NCBI RefSeq assembly: GCF_900143075.1
Contig: NZ_FRCY01000008.1
Coordinates: 62,001-126,000, forward strand
Length of the DNA stretch: 64,000 nucleotides
Reading direction: 5' to 3'
Source: Cyclobacterium lianum
GTDB taxonomy: Bacteria; Bacteroidota; Bacteroidia; Cytophagales; Cyclobacteriaceae
A program made the position numbers and the translations under genes. The notes under the pieces were generated by a model. That model made no database searches. It saw nothing but the letters and a program-made list of their open reading frames with translations, and was not told the DNA's origin. Positions 26,304 through 35,281 of the stretch are shown piece by piece (position 1 is the first letter of the stretch; the number at the start of each line of letters is the position of its first letter).

Positions 26304-27035
26304 ATGAATTACAAAAACTGTTACATCATCACAGGAGCCAGTAAAGGCCTCGGAAAGGCCCTGACCGATCTGCTCCGCTCTGACAAAGACAATCTGGTGA
26401 TCGGAATCGCCAGATCCTCACTGAAATCGCAGGGGAATTTTACCGGCCTGAGTATGGATCTGAGCGATACCAGAGGGCTAATCGAACGGATGGACCAGAT
26501 ATTGCCGGAGGGCCCCTTCGACAAGGTGGTTTTGGTAAATAATGCAGGTTGGATCGGAGAAATCGCCCATACCGGGCACCTTTCCCCGGAATCCATCCAG
26601 ACGATTTATCAGGTAAATGTGATTGCACCGGCAATCTTAATGAACGCGTTTATGCGTCAGTATGATGGATATAATGGAGAAAGAATAATTGTCAATGTCA
26701 GTTCGGGTGCGGCAAGAAAAATTACTGATGGGTGGTCTGGCTATAGTGCATCCAAGGCAGCGCTAAATCAAATGACGGCCGTTGCGCAGCATGAGGCGGA
26801 TTTAAAAAACAGGGGATTTCGCCTGTTTGCGCTTTCACCGGGTATCATTGATACACCTATGCAGGAAGCCATACGGTCGGCACCTGAAGAAGGCTTCAGC
26901 AGCCTTGCCAAATTTAAATCTTTCAAATCAGAGGGAGCACTCAGTACCCCGGAGGAAATCGCCAAAAAAGTAGCTTATCTGATTGCAAATCCCGGGCACT
27001 TTACCGGCGTATTGCAAGACGTCAGAGAATTTTAG
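26304..27035 (+). CDS. SDR family oxidoreductase, benzil/sepiapterin-reductase-like
   Basis: A 243-residue short-chain dehydrogenase/reductase. The NAD(P)H site is IITGASKGLGKAL near residue 8. NNAGWIG, the catalytic Ser in VNVSSGAARK, and YSASKAALNQ with catalytic Tyr and Lys follow. The pattern and PGIIDTPMQEAIRS resemble (S)-benzoin-forming benzil reductase and sepiapterin reductase. ATG 26304 is preferred; an in-frame ATG at 26280 precedes it by 8 residues. It follows the MATE gene by 40 bases and ends convergently with the phosphatase gene, overlapping it by 14 bases. The true substrate is unknown. Confidence 0.85.
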   Translation: MNYKNCYIITGASKGLGKALTDLLRSDKDNLVIGIARSSLKSQGNFTGLSMDLSDTRGLIERMDQILPEGPFDKVVLVNNAGWIGEIAHTGHLSPESIQTIYQVNVIAPAILMNAFMRQYDGYNGERIIVNVSSGAARKITDGWSGYSASKAALNQMTAVAQHEADLKNRGFRLFALSPGIIDTPMQEAIRSAPEEGFSSLAKFKSFKSEGALSTPEEIAKKVAYLIANPGHFTGVLQDVREF

Positions 27036-27525
27036 GTGATTGGTTTTTTGGAAAGTCATAGAACCAGAACGAGGCATTTTCCGGGGAAATAGCTGTCCAC
27101 TGGTCGGTGGTAAAAGTGAAACCAAATACGGCAGCGGTGGGTAGACTATCCAGCGGTTCGCCCAGGTAGTTGATCAGGTCTGTAAAGCCCGGATTATGGC
27201 CAAAGATAAAAAGGCTTTTGACCCGATTGTCCTGCTTGCGAAGCAATTGCAGGATTTCCCGAACCGAGGCATGATAAAGTTCGGGTGTCTTTTCAAACCA
27301 CACATCCTCCTTGCTGAATTCATCCTGGTAAATCTCTGCCGTCTGTAAGGCCCGTTTTGCATTAGAGGAGACGATTTTGTTGGGAAAGATATGGTTGGTT
27401 TTCAGTCTTTTGGCCATGACCGGGGCATCCCTTAACCCCCTTTGGGCCAGTGGTCTTTCCCGGTCACTTAACCAGGGCTGGTCCCAGGACGATTTGGCAT
27501 GCCTGCAGATCAGTAATTTTTTCAT
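27022..27525 (-). CDS. SixA-like histidine phosphatase
   Basis: A 167-residue histidine phosphatase of the SixA type. The phosphoacceptor motif is RHAKSSW (Arg8, His9), with VSSNAKRALQTAEIY supplying the second Arg and FIFGHNPGFTDLINYL the second catalytic His. SixA in E. coli removes phosphate from histidine phosphocarriers or phosphorelay proteins; short RHG proteins also act on small molecules. It is a single leftward gene. The gene ends inside the 3' end of the convergent SDR gene. Confidence 0.88.
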   Translation of the reverse strand: MKKLLICRHAKSSWDQPWLSDRERPLAQRGLRDAPVMAKRLKTNHIFPNKIVSSNAKRALQTAEIYQDEFSKEDVWFEKTPELYHASVREILQLLRKQDNRVKSLFIFGHNPGFTDLINYLGEPLDSLPTAAVFGFTFTTDQWTAISPENASFWFYDFPKNQSPKIL

Positions 27526-27562
27526 TTTTTTGTCTTTCTGCTTTCACACTAGAGGAATAATT

Positions 27563-29026
27563 TCAGTCCTTGGGGCTTCCTTGGGGCGTTTCGGGAACAA
27601 AAGGTGGATGAGGATAGGTTTCTGGGAGGACTTTTATCCCGCTGGTAAACTTCAGGGGGCTTTCACCTGAATAGGTCAGCTCCACGAAGTGTCCGCGCCA
27701 GCCCTTTTCAGGCGCTTCGATGGGGATGGTGTAATTACCGTCAGGAGATACCGGCAGGTTGCTGGCCGTCCAGGCGGGGCCCAATTCGTCGATTCTAAAA
27801 TCCCGACCCGACTCGTTGGTAGCTGTCCAAAGCTTAATGGATACAGGTGGGTTTTCCGGGTCAACGCGAAGATTGATGACTTCCTCTGAAATTTCCCATT
27901 GATAGTCCGGTCGTTTCTTTTTCCCGATAATATGGTCATAAAAGCCCAGTAGAATCTTTGCGGCATCGGTATTGTCCAGGGAGTGCCCCGTGTTGGGAAT
28001 ATATGCCAGGTGTTTTTCTCCTGGGAGCTCATCCCAGTAAAACTTCCAACTGTCGGGAAGAAAAAACTGATCACCGGAAGCATTGATAAGCAATTTTGGT
28101 ATTTCAGCGTAGACCTCCAGAAAATTATAGGGTTCAACAATTTGGGTCAGGCGGTCGAATTCCCGGCTGTCCATCCAGTTAAAAATTCCCTCCCGGGAGT
28201 AATCGTCTACAGCCGGAGCCCAGAAACCGTAAGTTTGCCAATGGTGCCGGAAAGATGGCGTGAGATTCAACATGTCAATGACCAGGGGAGCCATGCCTAC
28301 TACACGATCATCTACCGCTGCGGTTGTCCAGGTGGTCCAGCCTCGTTTGGAAGCACCCGCCACAACATATTTTTCCAATGTAATGTCCAGTTCCTTTTTG
28401 CTAAATGCCACTACTGCATCCATTGCCGATACCACTGCCTTCGTCATGGGAAACCGTGCCAGCCAGATGGCAGCATCGTCCGTTGCGCCCCGCTCCAGAA
28501 ATTCTCTCCATCCGTAGGCAATCAAGCCATCTTCAGTTCTTCTTTTCAGGCTGTCACCTACATATCTCAGTGGCTGATAAGGGATATTGTGCACTTTAAT
28601 GGCTGGAGACCCGGTAGCCTGCGCAGCTTGCAAGATCAGCTCATCTGGTTTTTCCGGCATTTTAGACCCGCTGCTACCGCCCGAGATCATCAGCAGGGAG
28701 GTATCGTGTTGCAGGCTATCCGGAATGACAAAGGAGACCCAGTGCCACCAGGTCGTAGAATCGACCTCGGCCCCGGTAAGCCATTTTTGGGAAACCATTT
28801 TCAGCACATAGTAGGAATATCCCCGTCCTTTGGAGGAATGAACCAGCTCATAGTCAAATACATCTTGCCTTTCAGCTACATATGCTCTTAGCAAGTCCAG
28901 TCCCCTGACTGATGAGCGGGTGTTCTCATTTGTTTCAGCCGGATTGCATTGAGAGAAAAAAAAGAGTCCAAGCATACACAGCAGGTGTAGCCTGTTCGAA
29001 AGAAGGTGGAAGGGGTTGTGGCGCAT
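27563..29026 (-). CDS. PhoPQ-activated pathogenicity-related family protein
   Basis: A 487-residue exported protein of the PhoPQ_related family (PqaA type), an alpha/beta-hydrolase-like fold. The N-terminus has a hydrophobic segment LLCMLGLFFFSQC that may be a weak lipobox. Family landmarks are TTWWHWVSFVIPDSL, LLMISGGSSGSKMP, VAGASKRGWTTWTTAAVDDRVVGMAPLVIDMLN (the SKRGWT region) and NTGHSLD with a His. No enzymatic function has been established for the family. It lies between the phosphatase gene and the cytochrome cassette on the same strand; joint function with the cassette is possible but unproven. Confidence 0.87.
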   Translation of the reverse strand: MRHNPFHLLSNRLHLLCMLGLFFFSQCNPAETNENTRSSVRGLDLLRAYVAERQDVFDYELVHSSKGRGYSYYVLKMVSQKWLTGAEVDSTTWWHWVSFVIPDSLQHDTSLLMISGGSSGSKMPEKPDELILQAAQATGSPAIKVHNIPYQPLRYVGDSLKRRTEDGLIAYGWREFLERGATDDAAIWLARFPMTKAVVSAMDAVVAFSKKELDITLEKYVVAGASKRGWTTWTTAAVDDRVVGMAPLVIDMLNLTPSFRHHWQTYGFWAPAVDDYSREGIFNWMDSREFDRLTQIVEPYNFLEVYAEIPKLLINASGDQFFLPDSWKFYWDELPGEKHLAYIPNTGHSLDNTDAAKILLGFYDHIIGKKKRPDYQWEISEEVINLRVDPENPPVSIKLWTATNESGRDFRIDELGPAWTASNLPVSPDGNYTIPIEAPEKGWRGHFVELTYSGESPLKFTSGIKVLPETYPHPPFVPETPQGSPKD

Positions 29027-29074
29027 AATCGTTCGTTTACAATAACATTACCGGTGGATAAAGAAAAAGGACCA

Positions 29075-30568
29075 TCAATAATAGGGACCCTCTTCCATAA
29101 TGACTGCGATATCAGGTTTGTGTTTCCGAAAAGCTTCGACAATTTCCTGTTTCAATGGGGTCCCAAAGAGATATACCTTTTTTAGATTTTGATAAGACAG
29201 GAGATGCAGCAGATGCGCATCTTCCAACGGAGTAAACGACAGGTTTAATGTTTCCAGGTGTGGAAGATCTTTTAGATAGGGCAGGCCTTCTCCGGTGAGG
29301 GCAGTTTTCTGCAACACCAGCTCTCTAAGCTCGGTCATTTTTCCCAGATAAAACAGATCGTCATCTACAATATCAGTGGAGGCAAGGGAAACTTTAGAAA
29401 AGTACGGAAAGTATGCCGTATATGCCTTCAATTGCTCCGTGCCAAAGGGAGCTGGAGGGAATTTCATTTTCAGGCCAAAGTACTTGTTATTCATTTGCTT
29501 GTCCGGCGCAATTGATACACCTTGCCCTGTTGCAATCGTCTCCAACGCTTGCTGTGCTGCCTCAAACGCAGCCTTATCTTCCAGTATTTTGTATTGGGCG
29601 CGTAGTATCGCCGGCATCATTTGTTCCAGACTGGCTTGCATATTTGCATCGTCCACCTCTCCTTTTTTTACCTGAGGATCGGCGCCATTGGCTATCCATA
29701 AGGCCAGAAGTTCATGCTCCTCTGCAGTTAGCCCCGGCTTGCCCTCGGGCGGCATGCGGTCATCATGTCCCTCAGGAAGTCTGACCCGGACCATCAATTC
29801 ACTTTCATCGGGATTGCCGGGTACCACGGCCTGCTTGCCACTTTTACCCTCAGACAGCAGGGCCTCATAGCTGTCCAGAAGCAGATCTCCTTTGGATTTG
29901 TTTTCATTATGGCAATTGACGCACTTGGATTCCAGGACTGTGGCCACAATATCTGCGTACAGCAGCATTTCTTCCGGATCTTTTTGTTCTATTTCAGCGG
30001 GAAAGATCCCCGCCAACGGTTCGGAGAGGTAATCTTCTCCATGGGTCAGGGATCCACCCATGTGGCTGGTATAGGCCAGTGATAAATTGGTCAGCGCCAG
30101 AAAGGAAAAAAAAACCGGTCCATTTGCCTTGTTTTTACTCTTTGCCCATTCGTATAGTAGGAAACAGACCGTAATAGCTCCTCCGGTAAGCAGGGCGCCG
30201 TAAAAGTGATTTCTGGCCAGGGCGCCGGAGTAGGCATCAGAAATATACAGCAGGTATCCCGCCAGTATAGCTACCAGCGTGAAAAATACGGTACTGCCAA
30301 ATAAGGATCTGATGATTATGGGTTTTTCGAATAGTGGATTGAGTCTCCCCAGAAGAACGAATGCAGTGGTGAGTAGGATAAGTACTATGGGGAAATGCAG
30401 GATTAACGGATGAAAGCGACCAAGAAAAACAAGCACGGCACTTTGCGTGGCAGTCTCAGCTGGCAGGAGCAACAATGTCAGATAAACGGCGATAGGCAGG
30501 GATAGCAAGCCTGTTTTAGCAAATTTGCTTCGTCTCCGTGCCTGGCTGGGGGGATTGTATTCGTGCAT
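29075..30568 (-). CDS. Membrane protein with DUF2231-like segment, planctomycete-type cytochrome and leucine-rich repeats
   Basis: A ~497-residue protein with three parts. The N-terminal ~190 residues hold five or so membrane helices, including the FHPLILHFPIVLILL motif of DUF2231. A planctomycete-type cytochrome c domain follows, with heme motif CVNCHNENKSKGD at about residue 214 and DDRMPPEGKPGLTAEE with the axial Met. The C-terminal ~120 residues are leucine-rich repeats (LRELVLQKTALTGEGLPYL). This layout is frequent in Planctomycetes and some Bacteroidota. The start may be ATG 30568 or 30595. It lies downstream of the DUF1552 and DUF1592 genes and probably belongs to their transcription unit. 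Confidence 0.82.
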   Translation of the reverse strand: MHEYNPPSQARRRSKFAKTGLLSLPIAVYLTLLLLPAETATQSAVLVFLGRFHPLILHFPIVLILLTTAFVLLGRLNPLFEKPIIIRSLFGSTVFFTLVAILAGYLLYISDAYSGALARNHFYGALLTGGAITVCFLLYEWAKSKNKANGPVFFSFLALTNLSLAYTSHMGGSLTHGEDYLSEPLAGIFPAEIEQKDPEEMLLYADIVATVLESKCVNCHNENKSKGDLLLDSYEALLSEGKSGKQAVVPGNPDESELMVRVRLPEGHDDRMPPEGKPGLTAEEHELLALWIANGADPQVKKGEVDDANMQASLEQMMPAILRAQYKILEDKAAFEAAQQALETIATGQGVSIAPDKQMNNKYFGLKMKFPPAPFGTEQLKAYTAYFPYFSKVSLASTDIVDDDLFYLGKMTELRELVLQKTALTGEGLPYLKDLPHLETLNLSFTPLEDAHLLHLLSYQNLKKVYLFGTPLKQEIVEAFRKHKPDIAVIMEEGPYY

Positions 30569-30640
30569 AAATTTCCTGATAGCAGGAAGGATCATTCCTG
30601 AAAATAAGTGCTAAGAAAATAAGTAAGAAAACGGCAATAC

Positions 30641-32026
30641 TCAATTCATGATCGGATGCAATACTCCGGTACTATCCGCAAAATGATCTATTTCTATTCC
30701 CGCTGTCTGCATCCAGGAGGTGTACAGGTTGGCCAGTGGTGTATTTTCTTCAAAAATAAGGTTTTGACCGGATTTAATTTTACCGCCACCGTGGCCTCCC
30801 AGGATGACAGGCAGATCTCGGGGGGAGTGCCTGTTGCCATCCCTAAGCCCTGATGCAAACATGACCAATGAATTGTCCAGCAGCGTGCCGTCACCCTCTT
30901 TGATAGATTTCAATTTATCCAGGAAGTAGGCATATTGTTCCAGATGCCACTTGGTAATTCGGTCATATTGCTCCATTTTATCGGGGTGGTTCATATGGTG
31001 TGAGATGGAATGGTGGGCACCATTGACCCCGTCCAGAAAGGAAAAATTTCTGTTGCTTACCGAATTGCCAAACATAAAGGTAGCCACCCTGCTGGCATCG
31101 CTCCAGAGCGCCAGCGCCATGATGTCAAACATCAGCCTGGTTTTTTCTGTGACATCTACCCCTGCATACACCTCTACATACTCATCGATATTTTGATTTA
31201 CCCGCACAAGTTCCTTTTGAATATCCGGGGTGATTTTACTTGCAAAATCCTTGATATTGGATTGGTTGTTGATTCTTTTTTCTATAGACCGTATTGATTC
31301 CAGGTATTCTTCCAGTTTGTCCTGGTCGGATCGACCGAGGTTATTTTTGAGTGTCTTCGCATCTGAAAGTACAGCGTCCAGGATGCTGCTCTTGTGCGGG
31401 TTTTCTACTGCTTGCCTGCCAGGTACAAAGGATTTGAAAAGCCTGTCGAAGGCCAGCCGGGGGTCAATTTCCTTAGACAGCGGGGTAGTTGGGTTTTTCC
31501 AGGAGATACTGCTGGCGTACAGGCGGGTAAATCCCACATTGATGTCCACTCCGGTCTGGATTCGATCCAGGCCATATTCCAGAGAAGGAAAAAGGGTTTG
31601 ATTTTTATAGTGGTTGGCAAGCAACTGATCTACTGAGATGCCACCGCTATTGATATTATCACCAGCTGTTTTTTGAATCGGCATGCAGGTAAGCAGATTT
31701 GCCGTTTTCGCATAATGCCCGTCTGCTCCCTGGAAAATGGCATTTTTGTTCATCAGTTGACCGAGCACCAGAATATCATCCTTCAAATGGCTCAGGGGAG
31801 CCAGCGTTGGCGAAAGCTGAAAGTTTCTGCCGCTACCTTCGGGCGTCCAGCGCCCGGGATGCACACCATTGGGCATAAACATAAAAGCAGACCGAAGGGG
31901 AAAGCCGTCTTTGCTGTAATTGTTCAGACTGAGGGGGGAGGCCATGGCTTCCAAAAATGGAAGTGCGATGGCAGCACCAACTCCCTTTAACATTTTTCTT
32001 CTCGAAATTTGCCACTTTTTATTCAT
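30641..32026 (-). CDS. DUF1552 protein with Tat signal
   Basis: A 461-residue exported protein. The N-terminus has a twin-arginine signal, SRRKMLKGVGAAIALPFLEAM, fitting export of a folded protein. The body is DUF1552: FMPNGVHPGRWTPEG, LTCMPIQKTAG, GGISVDQLLANHY, SLEYGLDRI and VMFASGLRDGNRHSPRDLPVILGG. DUF1552 is distantly like DUF1501/sulfatase folds, but has no assigned activity. In genomes that carry them, DUF1552 genes usually sit next to DUF1592-type cytochromes, as here (82 bases away). Tat export suggests a cofactor or metal. Confidence 0.87.
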   Translation of the reverse strand: MNKKWQISRRKMLKGVGAAIALPFLEAMASPLSLNNYSKDGFPLRSAFMFMPNGVHPGRWTPEGSGRNFQLSPTLAPLSHLKDDILVLGQLMNKNAIFQGADGHYAKTANLLTCMPIQKTAGDNINSGGISVDQLLANHYKNQTLFPSLEYGLDRIQTGVDINVGFTRLYASSISWKNPTTPLSKEIDPRLAFDRLFKSFVPGRQAVENPHKSSILDAVLSDAKTLKNNLGRSDQDKLEEYLESIRSIEKRINNQSNIKDFASKITPDIQKELVRVNQNIDEYVEVYAGVDVTEKTRLMFDIMALALWSDASRVATFMFGNSVSNRNFSFLDGVNGAHHSISHHMNHPDKMEQYDRITKWHLEQYAYFLDKLKSIKEGDGTLLDNSLVMFASGLRDGNRHSPRDLPVILGGHGGGKIKSGQNLIFEENTPLANLYTSWMQTAGIEIDHFADSTGVLHPIMN

Positions 32027-32107
32027 GGATACTATCGTTTTTCTGATACCATTGGCATGCTGCGTTTGTCGTTGCGCAACCGGTCAAACCAGTGATCTTC
32101 AGCTAAT

Positions 32108-34066
32108 TTAATCTATTTCATTAACTTTTTTCTGAAAATCTTTTATTTTCATACGGAAAGGATAACTTTTTACCAGCTCAGCGATGAATAAATCCGGGTT
32201 AAAGTCATTTTCCATTAGCACATCAGACAGCTCTCTGACGGCCATTTCGTCGGTGAAGGTAATGCTCCGCCCAATAGCGAAGGAAAGCGACTTTTGAGAA
32301 ATATTTCTGGCAAATTTCTCTTTTTCTTCCAGTAGCAAGCGCTTCAATTCTGCTGGTCCTTCAAACGTTTCTCCAGTGGCCAGCACACCTGAAGGGTCTA
32401 TGGGGACATTTCCATAGCTTTCTCTCCATTTGCCATCAGCCCCGAAGTTTTCCAGACCAAGTCCAAGAGGATCCATTTTTTCGTGGCAGGATTGGCAGGC
32501 TGGATCCGAACGGTGCCGTTCCAGCAGTGCCTTTAGTCCGAGGTCTTTGTGCAAGCCTTCGTCTTCCGGTAGCTCGGCCACATCCGGTGGCGGAGGTGGG
32601 GGAGAGGTACCCAGAATTTCTTCCAATACCCACTTGCCCCTCAATACAGGGCTGGTGCGCGTGGGAAGGGAGGTCACTGCCTGTACACTTCCCATGCCCA
32701 GTAGCCCACCTCTTACAGGTGTGGCAAGGGCTACCTTTCTGAAATCCTCGCCTTCTACCCCGTCTATTCCATAATAACCCGCTAATTCTTCATTCAAAAA
32801 GGAATAATTACTTGAAATCAGATCGAGAAAATTCTTCCTTTCGGTAAGCACATGGTGGAAGAAAGCGGTGGTTTCCCGGAACATGGCTTCCCTGATGTCC
32901 TGGGTGAACTGGGGAAACCGGGCCAGTTCAGCCAATGGAGCATTGGGGTCTTTCAGTTTGTTGATTCCCAGCCATTGGCTGACGAACGACTCAGAAAACC
33001 GAAGCGATTTTGGGTCTTCCAGCATCCTGCTGACCTGCTGCTCCAGCACGCCTTCGTCCTGAAGCTTTCCCTGAACGGCCAGTTGGAACAACTCATCGTC
33101 GGGCATGCTGCACCACAAGAAAAAGGACAGCCTGCTGGCGAGTTCAAAATCGCTTAACGGGACCGGGTCATTGACCACTGGCTCCTCTTCCATTTTGTAC
33201 AGAAAGGAAGGGGAAATCAAAATGGCTTTAAATACTTCGGCCACAGACTTGTTAAACCGTTGAGGATTGGGATCATCGGGCATGCTTTGGTATACTTTTT
33301 CAAAGAGCGCCATAAAGTTTTCCTTTTCCTCCACCTTGATCAATCTCCTGAAGGCCTTACCCGCAAAGGGGTAAATCACCGATTCTGCTGCAGCTTCAGG
33401 AGGATTTATGGGTTTGAAATCTGCACTAAATTTTGGCAGGAGCCAATTCAGAAAGCGTTGCCAGAGCTTTTGGTGGTATTGGATGGGTACCAGCTGCTGC
33501 CATTTTTCCGGATCTGCGTAGAGCTTCGTTACAATTTCTTCGGCGGCATCATAATACCTCTCCATCTTGAGCGGGGTAAAAAACAAGGAGCCTCCCTGAT
33601 TGTCAAAACCACCACCGCCCGAACCGTCCGCAGGAAATCGGTTTGCGGCGTCATAGGAGATGCCGGTGAGGTCAAGCACGGTATAATGGTATTCTGTATG
33701 GCTTAATCTCCGGATGATAACTTTCCCGGGGGTCTTTTTTTCCAGCGACTTGATCAGGATGCCATTGATGCCATCGACCAATACATGGTAGTCTTCCTCG
33801 TTCAGGGAGGGTTTGTTAGAGGGCGGCATTTCCTTGGTCCTGACCATGTCTACTACTTTGAGCCAAAGTTGACCTTCTTTGATGATCCGGCCTTCTTCTT
33901 CGTAGCGTTCCAGGTTTACACCGCCCTTGGGATTGCCCACATTGTGGCAGTTATAACAATGTTTCCGGAGTACAGGGATGATGTCCTGGGTATAGTCGAG
34001 GGTCTCCTGTGCCATCGTCGGATGGAGTGCAAATAAAGAAAAAAGGAGGAAGATACATGCTTTCAT
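32108..34066 (-). CDS. Exported multidomain DUF1587/1592/1588/1585 planctomycete-type cytochrome
   Basis: A ~652-residue periplasmic protein with signal peptide MKACIFLLFSLFALHPTMAQ from ATG 34066 (another ATG at 34075 adds three residues). An N-terminal heme motif CYNCHN (Cys37, Cys40, His41) comes with TKEMPPSNKPSLNEED for the axial ligand. DUF1587 (VIIRRLSHTEYHYTVLDLTGI), DUF1595/1592 (FRRLIKVEEKENF; SRLSFFLWCSMPDDEL), DUF1588 (RGGLLGMGSVQAVTSLPTRTSPV) and a second CxxCH motif CQSCHEKMDPLGLGLENF (about 525-540) followed by DUF1585 come after. The domain order is the one seen in Planctomycetes. It is the upstream gene of the cassette with DUF1552 and the membrane cytochrome. No substrate is known. 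Confidence 0.87.
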   Translation of the reverse strand: MKACIFLLFSLFALHPTMAQETLDYTQDIIPVLRKHCYNCHNVGNPKGGVNLERYEEEGRIIKEGQLWLKVVDMVRTKEMPPSNKPSLNEEDYHVLVDGINGILIKSLEKKTPGKVIIRRLSHTEYHYTVLDLTGISYDAANRFPADGSGGGGFDNQGGSLFFTPLKMERYYDAAEEIVTKLYADPEKWQQLVPIQYHQKLWQRFLNWLLPKFSADFKPINPPEAAAESVIYPFAGKAFRRLIKVEEKENFMALFEKVYQSMPDDPNPQRFNKSVAEVFKAILISPSFLYKMEEEPVVNDPVPLSDFELASRLSFFLWCSMPDDELFQLAVQGKLQDEGVLEQQVSRMLEDPKSLRFSESFVSQWLGINKLKDPNAPLAELARFPQFTQDIREAMFRETTAFFHHVLTERKNFLDLISSNYSFLNEELAGYYGIDGVEGEDFRKVALATPVRGGLLGMGSVQAVTSLPTRTSPVLRGKWVLEEILGTSPPPPPPDVAELPEDEGLHKDLGLKALLERHRSDPACQSCHEKMDPLGLGLENFGADGKWRESYGNVPIDPSGVLATGETFEGPAELKRLLLEEKEKFARNISQKSLSFAIGRSITFTDEMAVRELSDVLMENDFNPDLFIAELVKSYPFRMKIKDFQKKVNEID

Positions 34067-34193
34067 CGCAGGCATACAGGTTATTTGGTGTTATTCTGTC
34101 AGAAGGAATGAAAGTAAAAGAAAAATTTCGGCTTTTGCAATAGCCTTTTGATGGATGGTGATCGGGATGCCCAAATGCGAGGCTGGGGGTACA

Positions 34194-34223
34194 ACAAAAA
34201 AAGGAAACCCTTAGGTCTCCTTT
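34194..34223 (-). terminator. Intrinsic terminator of sucD
   Basis: On the minus strand AAAGGAGACC, a 4-base loop and GGTTTCCTTT form a 10-bp stem with one mismatch, followed by a T run. It starts about 45 bases after the sucD stop. Confidence 0.8.
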
Positions 34224-34267
34224 CTCGTGTGAATTTATTTTACCCAATCGGCGGGGTTGTTTTTTTT

Positions 34268-35149
34268 TCAGGCATCCACGCCGAGCGCTTTGGCCATGAC
34301 TTCTCCGATTTCGGCGGGAGACTCTGCTACATAGATGCCATTTTCTTTCATGATACGCATTTTCGCGATAGCGGTATCATCCTTACCACCAATGATGGCG
34401 CCTGCATGGCCCATGCGACGGCCTGCCGGTGCAGTCTGCCCGGCAATAAAACCAACTACAGGCTTTTTATTTCCGTTTTCCTTGATCCATTTTGCCGCTT
34501 CAGCTTCGTAATTTCCGCCGATTTCACCGATCATGACGATGGCATCTGTCTCCGGATCCTCCATCAGCATTTGCACCGCCTCCCTGGTAGAAGTCCCGAT
34601 GATGGGGTCACCACCGATGCCTATAGCAGTAGAAACACCCAGTCCAGCTTTGGTGATCTGGTCTGCCGCTTCATATGTAAGCGTTCCGGATTTGGACACC
34701 ACACCTACTCTGCCGGGCTTGAACACAAACCCAGGCATGATGCCTACTTTTGCTTCGCCAGGAGTGATGACACCAGGGCAATTCGGACCGATCAATGTGG
34801 CTCCTTTTTGTTTGACGAAGGGTTTGGCCTTCATCATGTCCTTTACGGGTATACCTTCAGTTATGGTAATGATGGTCTTAATCCCGGCATCTGCTGCCTC
34901 CATGATGGCATCCGCTGCAAACGCCGGAGGTACAAAAATAATGGTGGTGTCCGCACCTTTGGACTTGACGGCATCTTCTACAGTATTGAATACAGGCTTC
35001 CCAAGGTGGGTGGTACCTCCTTTACCCGGCGTAACGCCACCCACTACATTGGTGCCGTACTCTATCATCTGCTGGGCATGAAATGATCCCTCGGTGCCGG
35101 TAAAACCCTGAACAATTACTTTAGAATGTTTATTTACCATTACGCTCAT
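34268..35149 (-). CDS. sucD: Succinate--CoA ligase subunit alpha
   Basis: A 293-residue TCA-cycle enzyme that makes succinate and ATP (or GTP) from succinyl-CoA. The CoA site is in [32 protein letters not shown] follows, and the active-site phosphohistidine lies in [10 protein letters not shown] near the C-terminus. The start is ATG 35149: the promoter motif just upstream (35176-35205) rules out the longer frame to 35227, and the N-terminus [15 protein letters not shown] aligns with known SucD. The beta subunit is not in this window, which is common in Bacteroidota. Monocistronic with its own terminator. Confidence 0.95.
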   Translation of the reverse strand: MSVMVNKHSKVIVQGFTGTEGSFHAQQMIEYGTNVVGGVTPGKGGTTHLGKPVFNTVEDAVKSKGADTTIIFVPPAFAADAIMEAADAGIKTIITITEGIPVKDMMKAKPFVKQKGATLIGPNCPGVITPGEAKVGIMPGFVFKPGRVGVVSKSGTLTYEAADQITKAGLGVSTAIGIGGDPIIGTSTREAVQMLMEDPETDAIVMIGEIGGNYEAEAAKWIKENGNKKPVVGFIAGQTAPAGRRMGHAGAIIGGKDDTAIAKMRIMKENGIYVAESPAEIGEVMAKALGVDA

Positions 35150-35175
35150 ATATCTATAGTACATTAATTTCGCTA

Positions 35176-35205
35176 CAAAAATAGAAGATAAAGAGCGATC
35201 ACAAA
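35176..35205 (-). promoter_or_regulatory. Bacteroidota-type promoter of sucD
   Basis: Minus-strand TTTG (35205-35202) and TATTTTTG (35183-35176) match the -33 and -7 consensus exactly, with an 18-base spacer. The 5' leader to ATG 35149 would be about 20 bases. Confidence 0.7.
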
Positions 35206-35281
35206 AAGAAATGGCAAACAATATCAATTTAATTTAGAGTATTGATAACTTTTTATATTTTTAGGATCAGTTTGACACACC

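Noticed and set aside
27983-28891. Plus-strand open frame of 302 codons over the PhoPQ-related gene
   Set aside because: Antisense shadow of a protein with clear family motifs.
34148-35086. Plus-strand open frame of 312 codons over sucD
   Set aside because: Antisense shadow of sucD, with a low-complexity His/Asp/Gly composition and no recognisable domain.
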